55,132 bases of DNA from Bacillota bacterium (GCA_021324975.1 JAJPIA010000062.1:1-55132), one strand, 5' to 3'; counted from the first letter of the stretch, positions 43,916 to 51,456 are shown. Made by a program: numbers and translations. The notes: generated from the letters alone by a model not told the origin.

Positions 43916-44188
43916 CTAGAGCGCGCCCACGGGGCGCTGATCCATGATCGAGATCCCGAGGTTGCCGTGGCTGAGCTGGTCCAGGTAGATCAGGTACTGC
44001 TCGGGAAGGGGCCGGTCGAGGCCGAGTTGGGCGCGGACCTGGGCCACGAGCGACGGAGGCGCGTGGTCGCCGAGGTACGCCACGACCGGGTCCGCGGGCA
44101 CGACGTGGGAAATGACAAACGTGACCAGCGTGACGCCGAATACGACGAACAGGGCCAGGAGCCCTCGGCGGATGAGGAACCGGGACAT
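43916..44188 (-). pseudogene. N-terminal remnant of a DppB-type permease
   Basis: 90 residues: MSRFLIRRGLLALFVVFGVTLVTFVISHVVPADP (TM1 and the DppB start), GLDRPLPEQYLIYLDQLSHGNLGISI. A full DppB has about 310 residues. After RPVGAL the frame meets TAG and continues without a gap as the DppC remnant. The deletion removed about 220 codons of dppB and 170 of dppC. It lies 37 bases after the Tat-type binding-protein gene, in the normal operon place. Confidence 0.8.
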
Positions 44189-44225
44189 CGCTTGCGCTAC
44201 CCGCGGACGCGCGCCTCGCCGCCGT

Positions 44226-45926
44226 CTATGTTTTCATCAGCGCCGCGAAGTCGATGCCGTTGACCGGGTCGAACCGAAGGTGCTGGATCCGCTTCGACGC
44301 GGCAAGCGAGACCATCGGTTGATAAAGCATCGCGAACGGCCCGTCCTGGGCCTCGATCTGGTTGATCTTCCGATACAGCACCGCGCGGCCGGGCGTATTT
44401 TCCAGGATCCCCGCGTGCTGAACCAGCTTGGCAAGCGGGTCGTCGTACCACTGGAGCCGCCACGCGAGCGACTTCTGCGTGTAGTCGCCGAACGGCTTGG
44501 CGAAATCATCCGGATCGGGATAGTCCACGGACCACTGGGCTAGGACCATCTGCGCTTTCTGCGCGCGGTAGGTACTGTACAACTCATCCGAGGCGACCTG
44601 CCGGACGTTGACCGTGATACCGACCGCGGCGAGATCGTTCTTCACCTTGGCCGCCAGGTCGGCCGCAGAGATGCCGCCCGCTGCCTGGCCGGTTGACGTA
44701 AGCAGCTCGACCGTAAATCCGTTTGGATATCCGGCCTCGCCGAGGAGCGCCTTGGCCTTGGCGGGATCGTGGTGGTACGGTAGCGACGCGTCGTACCCAA
44801 ACAGTCCTTTCGGGATGATCCCTTGAAGCGGTATCCCGTTTCCCGCCAGCAAATCGCGAATAATTCCCTGATAGTCGACGGCCCATTTGACCGCCTGCCG
44901 CGCCTGTACCTTGCCGAACGCGGGGACGTTCTTGACGTCCATGCCGAGGTAGGTCATGGAGAGGTCGGGCGTCTGGGCGATGCTGATCCGAGGGTTCTCC
45001 CGTAGCGCCGCGAGTTGAGACGCCGACAGGCCCTCGGCGATATCGGCGTCGCCTCGGAGCAACATGTCGCGTTGGACGGTGCTCTCCATGATGTTTGGCC
45101 ACACGATGCGCTTAATCGCCGGGGCGGGGCCGAGATTGTAGTTGGGGTTGGCGCTCAACTCAATGGTGACGAGGCGCGTCCATTGTACCAGTTCGTACGG
45201 GGCTGCGCCCGCCGAGTGGTCGTTGAGCCAGGTGCTCCCGAGATCTCCGGACCTCATGTGTGCCTTCACCGCCCGGCTGTCGACGATGCCGGCAACCGGG
45301 TTGGCCATGATCGCGAGGAAGGCGCCGGGGCTGAACGGCTTCGGCAGCGCGACCACCACCGTGTGCGTATCCGGGGCCGTCACGACCTCGTCCACGTTTT
45401 CGGCGTTGATGCCCATCTGGGTGATGAGCCACGATGCAGGATCCTTGGGGATGTTCACGACTCGCTGGAACGTAAAGAGGACATCAGCGGCGGTGAGCGG
45501 ATTTCCGCTGGCGAACTTGACGCCCTGCCGCAGACGGAACGTATATGTGCGCGCGTCCTTGCTCACGTCCCATGCGTGGGCGACCTCCGGATAGACACGC
45601 GTCAAGTCGCCGGTGCGAAACCGCACGAGCGTCGCGTACATCCACCGGTCGGCGGCGGTGCTCGCGAATTCATACGCGCGCTGCGGATCCAGCGAGACTG
45701 CATCAGAGATGTCGTGCACGACGACCACGGTCTGTGTCGGCCCGTAGGCCCCTGTCGGCCGCGCGGCCGCCGGCTGCGCTACCGCGGCGTCCACCGCTCC
45801 CTCAGTCGCGAGCGGAACGAAGATCGCCCCAGCGGCCCCACCGGCTGTGATGGCAAGGAACTCACGGCGCGTCAGACGGGTGCGCGAATGACGCGTGTGC
45901 CGCGAACCACCTCCCCGTCGTGCCAT
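44226..45926 (-). CDS. Family-5 ABC substrate-binding protein with Tat signal
   Basis: 566 residues. The N terminus has a twin-arginine motif (RLTRREFLAITAGG) followed by a hydrophobic stretch, so it is exported folded. Mature features: ISDAVSLDPQRAYEF, KDARTYTFRLRQGVKFASGNPLTAADVLF, YELVQW, ANPNYNLGP, ARQAVKWAVDYQ, AKALLGEAGYPNGF. ATG 45926 is chosen because GAGGAGGAGGG lies about 8 bases upstream; the frame extends 21 codons further. Its permeases downstream are fused and broken, so it is an orphan receptor unless other permeases serve it. Confidence 0.92.
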   Translation of the reverse strand: MARRGGGSRHTRHSRTRLTRREFLAITAGGAAGAIFVPLATEGAVDAAVAQPAAARPTGAYGPTQTVVVVHDISDAVSLDPQRAYEFASTAADRWMYATLVRFRTGDLTRVYPEVAHAWDVSKDARTYTFRLRQGVKFASGNPLTAADVLFTFQRVVNIPKDPASWLITQMGINAENVDEVVTAPDTHTVVVALPKPFSPGAFLAIMANPVAGIVDSRAVKAHMRSGDLGSTWLNDHSAGAAPYELVQWTRLVTIELSANPNYNLGPAPAIKRIVWPNIMESTVQRDMLLRGDADIAEGLSASQLAALRENPRISIAQTPDLSMTYLGMDVKNVPAFGKVQARQAVKWAVDYQGIIRDLLAGNGIPLQGIIPKGLFGYDASLPYHHDPAKAKALLGEAGYPNGFTVELLTSTGQAAGGISAADLAAKVKNDLAAVGITVNVRQVASDELYSTYRAQKAQMVLAQWSVDYPDPDDFAKPFGDYTQKSLAWRLQWYDDPLAKLVQHAGILENTPGRAVLYRKINQIEAQDGPFAMLYQPMVSLAASKRIQHLRFDPVNGIDFAALMKT

Positions 45927-46023
45927 CCCGATCCCTCCTCCTCGTGCAAATGATGGCCGTGCCCCACAATGGGCGACGCGTCCGGGCACATGCCGGACTA
46001 GGCCAGTGAACAGTTCAGGATGT

Positions 46024-46088
46024 AGGGTACTCTAACGAAGGGTGCTTGACGTTGCCGTCGCCTAAACAACACGGAAACATGTGGCAAA
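46024..46088 (-). promoter_or_regulatory. Repeated composite promoter, copy O (minus strand)
   Basis: Minus strand from 46088: TTTGCC at 1-6, TGTTTCC at 10-16, TGTTTAGG at 21-28, ACGGCAACG at 31-39, and TACCCT at 60-65 (46029-46024). Drives the Tat-type binding-protein gene with a leader of about 90 bases. It is divergent from copy D, 41 bp away. Confidence 0.8.
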
Positions 46089-46129
46089 ATCGTGACACGG
46101 CGGCTCGGGAGCACTGGGCCGGCCCGAAA

Positions 46130-46194
46130 TTTACGTACCATTTTCCCCGCGTTTACGTCGCCGAGGGGCTGGCCGGGGCGGGGTCTGCCAGGCT
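46130..46194 (+). promoter_or_regulatory. Repeated composite promoter, copy D
   Basis: TTTACG at 46130, CATTTT at 10-15, CGTTTACG at 21-28; the fourth part is degenerate (GCCGAGG) and the -10 position reads CAGGCT (46189-46194), one mismatch to TAnnnT. Faces a weak open frame. Confidence 0.55.
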
Positions 46195-46201
46195 CGGGGT
46201 A

Positions 46202-46399
46202 CGCGCTACCGCCCGATTATACCCAAGCACCGGCGACCGTCAGGCGTGGGTGCTTGAGATTGCGAATGGATGGTACGCCGTCCCGCACCGGTTCTACAGA
46301 CGGGTCCGGCTCGGCGACACGGTTGAGTTCAACGGCCGGTCCTGGTCGAATCGTGAGGCCCGCGCCCGCCACGTGGAAATAAGGCAAGACCACGCACGG
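46202..46399 (+). other. Possible coding remnant after promoter copy D
   Basis: One frame reads ARLYPSTGDRQAWVLEIANG and WYAVPHRFYRRVRLGDTVEF, more protein-like than the alternatives. It has no good start codon, and it runs without a stop into promoter copy C. It may be a 3'-truncated small gene or chance; I do not recognise it. Confidence 0.25.
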
Positions 46400-46464
46400 T
46401 TTACTGCGAATTTCATTCGCTGTTACGTGCCGGCAACGTCTCCGTCCCCTCCTGCTGATAGCGT
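46400..46464 (+). promoter_or_regulatory. Repeated composite promoter, copy C
   Basis: TTTACTG at 46400, AATTTC at 10-15, TGTTACG at 22-28, CGGCAACG at 32-39, and TAGCGT at 46459-46464 after 20 bp. Precedes the first 48-residue microprotein. Confidence 0.8.
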
Positions 46465-46520
46465 GGGTGCATACTCGTGCGTGCAGCCGCGGTATTCGAA
46501 TTCGCGCAATCAGGTGAGCC

Positions 46521-46667
46521 ATGCGGAACGACGACGTCAGGAAGGACGACCCGCTGCGGGTGGAGCGGCACGCGGCGCTCGTCGCGGGCGTGTGGCTGCC
46601 TCTGCTCTGCGCGGTGAGCGTCGCCGCTTTGGTGGCGCTCGTGTTGGCGTTGACCGGGCATCTCTGA
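46521..46667 (+). CDS. 48-aa single-span membrane microprotein (copy 1)
   Basis: Too short for routine gene calling. A charged N terminus (MRNDDVRKDDPLRVERHAA) leads into one hydrophobic segment, GVWLPLLCAVSVAALVALVL, and ends TGHL. The same length and the pattern GVWL..LCAVS...LVAL.L.LTGHL recur in the 48-residue product at 47052. Each copy has its own promoter of the repeated type. Conservation of frame, length and C terminus supports real translation. Function unknown; a regulatory or structural membrane peptide is possible. Confidence 0.65.
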   Translation: MRNDDVRKDDPLRVERHAALVAGVWLPLLCAVSVAALVALVLALTGHL

Positions 46668-46849
46668 GTGCGTCGCGCCGCGTAGGAATGGGCGACATGC
46701 ACCGCTGGAAGCCTCGTTCGAGGCACCTACCGCTATCAACCGCAATCGTGACCGGACGGGTCTGCAGGTACTCGTTGGCGATCGCGTCCGTGGCGGCGCC
46801 CGAGCCCATGGGAACGGGCCGTGATGTCCCGCACCACCGCCGGTCCGTG

Positions 46850-46915
46850 TTTACGTTGAATTTCCTCAGCGTTTACGTGCGCCGCCGCGAAAGGGGACCG
46901 CGGTTCTGGTACCGT
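46850..46915 (+). promoter_or_regulatory. Repeated composite promoter, copy E
   Basis: TTTACG at 46850, AATTTCC at 10-16, CGTTTACG at 21-28; the GGCAACG part is weak (CCGCCGC), and the -10 TACCGT lies at 46910-46915, one base further than in other copies. Precedes the second 48-residue microprotein. Confidence 0.6.
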
Positions 46916-47051
46916 ACACAGTGAGGACCTCGTCGGGCGGTGCGCGTGGCCGCCGCTCTCGCCTCGGTCTCGGAAGGTCGGTCTCAGCACGCAGATAGGC
47001 CGGTCAATTCGCGACACTCATGGCCGAGGAAGGAAACTGCTCGGCATCGCT

Positions 47052-47198
47052 ATGCGCGACCGTGATTCGCAGAATGACGACGGCGTCCGGGCAGCGGGAC
47101 GGGTGCCTCGCAACCCTGGCGTATGGCTCCTCGTCTTATGCGCGGTAAGCATCTTGGGGCTGGTGGCCCTGGCGCTCGAACTGACGGGGCATCTTTAG
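47052..47198 (+). CDS. 48-aa single-span membrane microprotein (copy 2)
   Basis: Paralog of the 46521 product: charged, Asp/Arg-rich N terminus, then GVWLLVLCAVSILGLVALAL and the identical ending LTGHL. Both are exactly 48 residues. The N-terminal halves have diverged while the membrane segment is conserved. The leader from promoter copy E is about 135 bases. Confidence 0.65.
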   Translation: MRDRDSQNDDGVRAAGRVPRNPGVWLLVLCAVSILGLVALALELTGHL

Positions 47199-47269
47199 CC
47201 ATGCCCGCGGCCCGCGTTCAGTGGCGCAGTCGTTCGCGGATCGCGCCGGAACGGTGGGGGCCCTCGGTG

Positions 47270-47334
47270 TTTACCGGAAATTTCGCCCATCGTTACGTCG
47301 CGGCAACGTTGTGCAACGCCCGTGCCGGTATGGT
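47270..47334 (+). promoter_or_regulatory. Repeated composite promoter, copy B
   Basis: TTTACCGGAAATTTC from 47270, CGTTACG at 22-28, GCGGCAACG at 31-39, and TATGGT at 47329-47334 after 20 bp. One of the best copies. Confidence 0.8.
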
Positions 47335-47414
47335 AAGCACTGCTCCCATTTACACCGCTCGCTGTTACGGATCGGTCCCGCGATGCTCGACCGCGCCGGG
47401 TGCCTCTTGTGTGG

Positions 47415-47711
47415 ATGTGGCGCGCCTATCGGCGCGAGTTCCTGCGCCGGACCGCATGCCGCGTCGGCATCCATCGAATCATCAAGCTCCGGGAGCCCAC
47501 GACCGGGCACGCCGACTGGCGGTGCTGCTGGTGCGGCCGCGCATTCCCGGCTGTTTCACGGCTTCGTCGCCGGCATCGGCTCGGCGTCGGGCTCTGCGAC
47601 CGCGCTGCTTCCTGCCGACAACGCTACCGGGAACTTCGTCAAAGTGGTCCAGCTCGGTCGCGTGCGGATCGAGTCCGACCACGACCCTGCGTTTGCGGAC
47701 GGGGCCGGTGA
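47415..47711 (+). CDS. Small Cys/Trp-containing protein with a scrambled C terminus
   Basis: Behind promoter copy B. The first about 50 residues look genuine (WRAYRREFLRRTACRVGIHR, then HADWRCCWCGRAFP, a possible C-x2-C metal site). From about 47555 another frame carries an EmrA-like adaptor fragment, so the remaining 50 Arg-rich codons of this frame are probably not original. The true protein was likely about 60 residues and has lost its end. GTG 47400 is an alternative start. Confidence 0.35.
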   Translation: MWRAYRREFLRRTACRVGIHRIIKLREPTTGHADWRCCWCGRAFPAVSRLRRRHRLGVGLCDRAASCRQRYRELRQSGPARSRADRVRPRPCVCGRGR

Positions 47712-47781
47712 CGCGCGGATCCCCGTCGGGGTCTCCGCGGAGGTCGCCATCCAGACGACGAGGCACCCGCGCGCGCTCTGA
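47555..47781 (+). pseudogene. C-terminal remnant of an EmrA/HlyD-type adaptor
   Basis: Reads GSASGSATALLPADNATGNFVKVVQ, then VRIESDHDP and VGVSAEVAIQT, the end of EmrA-like membrane-fusion proteins (whose consensus ends LLPPENATGNFVKVVQRVPV...LRPGMSV). About 250 N-terminal residues are missing. The matching EmrB-type pump also survives only as debris at 36824-37123. Confidence 0.7.
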
Positions 47782-47856
47782 ACGCTGGCCTCCGGCCGGG
47801 CCGACAGCGGACGTTGAGCTGAGTGTGTCAATCGTGGAGACTGGCGAGGTGGTGCG

Positions 47857-49737
47857 ATGCCGTCACGGATCGAGGACTACGCGCTCGTGGGCGACTGCGA
47901 GACGTGCGCCCTCGTGGCGCGGGACGGATCGGTCGATTGGCTGTGTTGGCCGCGCTTCGATAGCGGCGCGTGCTTCGCCGCGCTGCTCGGTGACGCTGGT
48001 AATGGCCGCTGGCTCATCGCGCCACGCGCCGAGCATGCGACCGTCAGCCGCCGGTACCGCGGCGACACGCTGATTCTCGAGACCACCTTCGACACGCACG
48101 ACGGTTCCGTCATGCTCGTCGACTTTATGCCGCCGCGCGCCAAGGCCTCAGATTTGGTGCGGCTCGTGGTTGGTACACGCGGCACCGTCGTCATGCGGAC
48201 CGAGCTCGTCATCCGGTTCGATTACGGGTCGCTCGTGCCGTGGGTGACGCGAGCGACGGACGGCACGCTGTGCGCAATCTCGGGTCCCGACCTGGCGGTG
48301 CTCCGCACGACCGTTCCGCTCCGCGGCGAGGACCTGAAGACAGTCGGCGAATTTGCCGTATCGGCCGGCGAGACCGTGCCGTTTGTGTTGACGTATGGAG
48401 CCTCACATCGGAGGATTCCCGCCGCGATCGATCCGGCGCGGGCCCTCGCCGACACGGAGGCGTTCTGGCAGAAGTGGGCCGGTCGGTTCCATCGGTTCGA
48501 AGGGACGAACGAATGGATCGACCCCGTCATGCGCTCCCTCATCACCCTGAAGGCGCTCACCTATCGGCCGACGGGCGGCATCGTGGCGGCCCCGACGACG
48601 TCGCTTCCGGAGCAATTGGGCGGGTCGCGCAACTGGGACTATCGGTTTTGCTGGCTCCGCGATGCGACCTTTGCGCTGCTGGCGTTAATGAACAGCAACT
48701 ACTACGACGAGGCGAGGGCATGGCGAGCGTGGCTGCTCCGCACGGTCGCGGGCCATCCCGCGCAGGTACAAATCATGTACGGGCTTGCGGGGGAGCGCCG
48801 CCTGACCGAGTGGGCGGTGCCGTGGCTCGGTGGGTATGAAGGTGCCCGGCCGGTCCGCATCGGCAACGCGGCCGCGGCGCAGGTGCAGATCGACATCTAC
48901 GGCGAGGTCATGGACGCGCTGCACCACGCGCGCACGGAGAAACTGGCGGCCACACAGGCCGGTTGGATGCTGCAACAGGAGCTGCTGACGCACCTGGAAA
49001 CGATATGGGCCGAGCCGGACGAGGGGATTTGGGAGGTGCGTGGCGGCGCGCGCCACTTCACCTATTCGAAAGTCATGGCCTGGGTCGCCTTCGACCGGGC
49101 CATCAAAAGCGCCGAACGGTTTGGCCTTGACGGGCCTGTGGACCGATGGCGCGCGGTGCGTCAGCGAATCCACGACGACGTCTGCCGACACGCGTTCAAT
49201 CCTCGGGTCGGCGCCTTTGTGCAGAGCTACGGCTCGGAGGCGCTCGATGCCAGTGTGCTGCTCATCCCGCTCGTCGGCTTCCTTCCGGCGACCGACGACC
49301 GCATGCGCAGCACTGTGGAGGCGATCGAACGTTGCCTCCAGGTCGACGGGTTCGTGAGGCGCTATGACCCTCGCACAGGCCGCGACGGCCTTTCGGGGCG
49401 GGAGGGAGCGTTCCTCGCGTGCAGCTTTTGGCTGGCGGACAATCTCGCGCTGCTGGGGCGTGAACAGGACGCGCGCCGGCTGTTCCAGCGTCTCCTCGCA
49501 CTACGAAACGACGTTGGACTTCTCTCCGAGGAATACGATCCCGCGACCTCCCGCCTAGTGGGGAATTTTCCGCAGGCATTGTCCCACATCAGCCTGATCA
49601 ACACCGCTCACAACCTGAGCCACGGCCGCAGACCCATCGAGCAGCGAGCGCGCGGCGCCGCGCCCGCCGTATCAGATGTCGTCGCGAAGGCGATACCCGA
49701 CGCTCCGGATGGTTTGGATCAGGGGCCGGGACCCTAG
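47857..49737 (+). CDS. Glycoside hydrolase family 15 protein (glucoamylase/trehalase-like)
   Basis: 626 residues, no signal peptide, hence probably cytoplasmic. N-terminal beta-sandwich domain starts IEDYALVGDCETCALVARDGSVDWLCWPRFDS, the classic start of this family. The catalytic (alpha/alpha)6 barrel has SRNWDYRFCWLRDATFAL, EPDEGIWEVRGGARHFTYSKVMAWVAFDRA (general acid Glu) and LLSEEYDP (general base Glu). Substrate could be trehalose, maltose or isomaltose-type glucosides. ATG 47857 has GAGG upstream. Its last 66 bases overlap the convergent response-regulator gene. Confidence 0.93.
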   Translation: MPSRIEDYALVGDCETCALVARDGSVDWLCWPRFDSGACFAALLGDAGNGRWLIAPRAEHATVSRRYRGDTLILETTFDTHDGSVMLVDFMPPRAKASDLVRLVVGTRGTVVMRTELVIRFDYGSLVPWVTRATDGTLCAISGPDLAVLRTTVPLRGEDLKTVGEFAVSAGETVPFVLTYGASHRRIPAAIDPARALADTEAFWQKWAGRFHRFEGTNEWIDPVMRSLITLKALTYRPTGGIVAAPTTSLPEQLGGSRNWDYRFCWLRDATFALLALMNSNYYDEARAWRAWLLRTVAGHPAQVQIMYGLAGERRLTEWAVPWLGGYEGARPVRIGNAAAAQVQIDIYGEVMDALHHARTEKLAATQAGWMLQQELLTHLETIWAEPDEGIWEVRGGARHFTYSKVMAWVAFDRAIKSAERFGLDGPVDRWRAVRQRIHDDVCRHAFNPRVGAFVQSYGSEALDASVLLIPLVGFLPATDDRMRSTVEAIERCLQVDGFVRRYDPRTGRDGLSGREGAFLACSFWLADNLALLGREQDARRLFQRLLALRNDVGLLSEEYDPATSRLVGNFPQALSHISLINTAHNLSHGRRPIEQRARGAAPAVSDVVAKAIPDAPDGLDQGPGP

Positions 49738-50409
49738 ATCGGATTCAAGCCGCTGCCGCAGCCGTGAGACGTGGACATCGAGCGTCTTTTCTTCGCCGAA
49801 GAAGTCGTCCCCCCAAACGGCCGTGAGGAGGTCCCGCCGCGTCACGACTTGCCCCGCATGCTCGGCGAGCACGCGAAGCAGGTCGAACTCCTTCCGCGGC
49901 AACTCCACGGGACGACCCCGCAGGCTCACGGCGTGACGGGCTAAATCGATCATGAGCGGGCCGACCTCGAGCCGGTCGGTCGGGCCTGCGTTGCTGCCGC
50001 GTCGGATAGCGGCGCGGACGCGGGCGACAAACTCTCGCGGCCCGAACGGCTTCGCGAGATAATCATCGGCGCCGACCTCAAGCCCGACGACTTTGTCGAC
50101 CTCGTCACCCCGCGCGCTCACCATCATGATCGGAACCCGCAGCATCTGACGAATCCGACGGGTTACTTCAAGGCCGTCGACGTCGGGGAGCATGATGTCG
50201 AGCACGATCAGCGCAGGACGCTCGGCGCCGGCCGCTTCCAGTGCGGCTGTTCCCGTCTCGGCCGTGACCACGCGGTACCCTTCGCGCTCGAGGAAGTACC
50301 GCATCGACGTGAGCATCGGCACTTCGTCATCCACGATCAGAACCGTCGGATGACCCTGGACGCTGTCGTGGGCGGGGACAATTGACGTGACCATCAGAGA
50401 ACTCACCAC
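49672..50409 (-). CDS. OmpR/PhoB-family response regulator (RegX3-like)
   Basis: 245 residues. Receiver domain: acidic pocket VDDE, phospho-acceptor Asp in VLDIMLPDVDGLEV, switch MVSARG, and KPFGPREFVARV. DNA-binding winged helix: RKEFDLLRVLAEHAG, VWGDDFFGEEKTLDVHVSRLRQRLE, VGYRLRDD. The WGxDFFG...RTxDVH type is seen in phosphate regulators such as RegX3. No kinase gene is adjacent. The start codon is GTG 50409; ATG 50394 is possible. It is a candidate regulator for the repeated 11-bp-phased promoter. Confidence 0.92.
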   Translation of the reverse strand: MVSSLMVTSIVPAHDSVQGHPTVLIVDDEVPMLTSMRYFLEREGYRVVTAETGTAALEAAGAERPALIVLDIMLPDVDGLEVTRRIRQMLRVPIMMVSARGDEVDKVVGLEVGADDYLAKPFGPREFVARVRAAIRRGSNAGPTDRLEVGPLMIDLARHAVSLRGRPVELPRKEFDLLRVLAEHAGQVVTRRDLLTAVWGDDFFGEEKTLDVHVSRLRQRLESDLGSRPLIQTIRSVGYRLRDDI

Positions 50410-50639
50410 CTCTACCTGATCGTACGTGTCGTCGTGCGGCAGAGTTCTCGGCGATGTGCGTCAGCCGGGCACCTGTTAGGTTGTCGCAGGACCTCCAGCA
50501 AGCGACCTCCATCCTGAGCAGTGCGAACCTCGAGCTTCGCACGTCGCACGTCGTGCGACGTTCACTGTGGCCTGCCCAGCTCATCGCTGACTCCCGCTGC
50601 GCCGATGGAAGGCATGTACGGGCTTCCGGCACTGCAGAT
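50410..50639. other. Gene-free stretch between the response regulator and promoter copy F
   Basis: About 230 bp carrying the upstream region of the response regulator (minus) and, adjoining it, the promoter of the 114-residue gene (plus). I see no open frame with protein character and no other motif. Confidence 0.4.
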
Positions 50640-50704
50640 TTTACTGTGCGTTAAGTCGCGGTTTACATCCCGGCAACGCTCCACCCGCCGCCGGTTGCTA
50701 GGGT
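50640..50704 (+). promoter_or_regulatory. Repeated composite promoter, copy F
   Basis: TTTACTG at 50640, GTTA at 11-14, GTTTACA at 22-28, CGGCAACG at 32-39, and TAGGGT at 50699-50704 after 20 bp. The leader of the downstream mRNA is only about 20 bases. Confidence 0.8.
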
Positions 50705-50730
50705 CAGGTTGGACGGGAAAGGAGCGAATC

Positions 50731-51075
50731 ATGAATATCGCGCACCTTTTGCCCTTTCGCAACGGTGCAAAGAGCCTGCACCTGGTCGGGCACATCGCGG
50801 ATGTGCCCCAGGTCGTCGATCAAGTGGCGTCACCGGGGAAAGTGATGGTCTTTCATCTGGTCGAGTGCCCCGACATCGAATTTCGGCTGAAGATGCTGCC
50901 CACCACGCCGGTGCGCCACCGAGGCGATCGCGTGGAGCTTACGTACACGCCGCGTGCCAACGGAATCGCGACGGTGGAGGCGCTGCACTCAGCGCCGGAT
51001 AGCGGAGAGACTCGGCGGCGCAATGCGGAGTATCTCCGCAAGATCCTGGACAGTACGACCCGCAACGCTCAATGA
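50731..51075 (+). CDS. Uncharacterised 114-aa protein, paralog of the gene at 26708
   Basis: Same family as the 26708 product: HLVGHIADVPQVVDQ, MVFHLVE, MLPTTPVRHRGDRVEL, SAPDSGETRRRNAEYLRKIL. The start has an excellent ribosome site (AAAGGAG, 7 bases before ATG). No co-translated partner follows here. Both paralogs stand directly behind the repeated promoter, suggesting one regulon. The GHIADVP codons form a near-perfect DNA palindrome in both copies. Function unknown; an OB-like fold is only a guess. Confidence 0.75.
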   Translation: MNIAHLLPFRNGAKSLHLVGHIADVPQVVDQVASPGKVMVFHLVECPDIEFRLKMLPTTPVRHRGDRVELTYTPRANGIATVEALHSAPDSGETRRRNAEYLRKILDSTTRNAQ

Positions 51076-51198
51076 GCGCCGTGCGCGTGCTTGCCAACCC
51101 GCCCGGCATGTCGAATGACTTCCGTCAGCGATGAACGCGGGCTTCCGGCGAGGGATGAAGGACGCGATGCCTCCGTCGCTCGCCGTACGCGGCGAGGT

Positions 51199-51456
51199 TC
51201 AATGAGCGATCGGGACGTCCAGCTTGGCCATCAACACGATCATGAGGGCCGCGAAGAGCAGGCCGGCGATGTTGACACGGGCGACGCGCCGAGCGTAGCC
51301 ACGACGTTCAACAGGCACGCCGCTTCGATAGTGCGCGACAACCTTCGATGACAGGATGTCCGCGAGAAGCCAGGACAAAACGGCACACGCCGCGAGCAAC
51401 GCGAACAGCCATGCCCAGGAACGCGGGTCGGCATACTGTGGCATTCGGGCGCTCAT
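51199..51456 (-). CDS. Small two-span membrane protein, 85 aa
   Basis: Two hydrophobic segments, WAWLFALLAACAVLSWLLAD and VNIAGLLFAALMIVLMAKL, flank a basic loop (RRGYARRVAR). The order suggests both termini on one side. No recognised family. It has no close neighbour on its strand. ATG 51456 follows a G-rich ribosome-site-like stretch. Confidence 0.55.
   Translation of the reverse strand: MSARMPQYADPRSWAWLFALLAACAVLSWLLADILSSKVVAHYRSGVPVERRGYARRVARVNIAGLLFAALMIVLMAKLDVPIAH

Noticed and set aside
46046-46924. 292-codon plus-strand frame spanning promoter copies D, C and E
   Set aside because: It runs through three promoter elements and the 48-residue gene in another frame. Only a short piece (about 46202-46399) looks at all protein-like.
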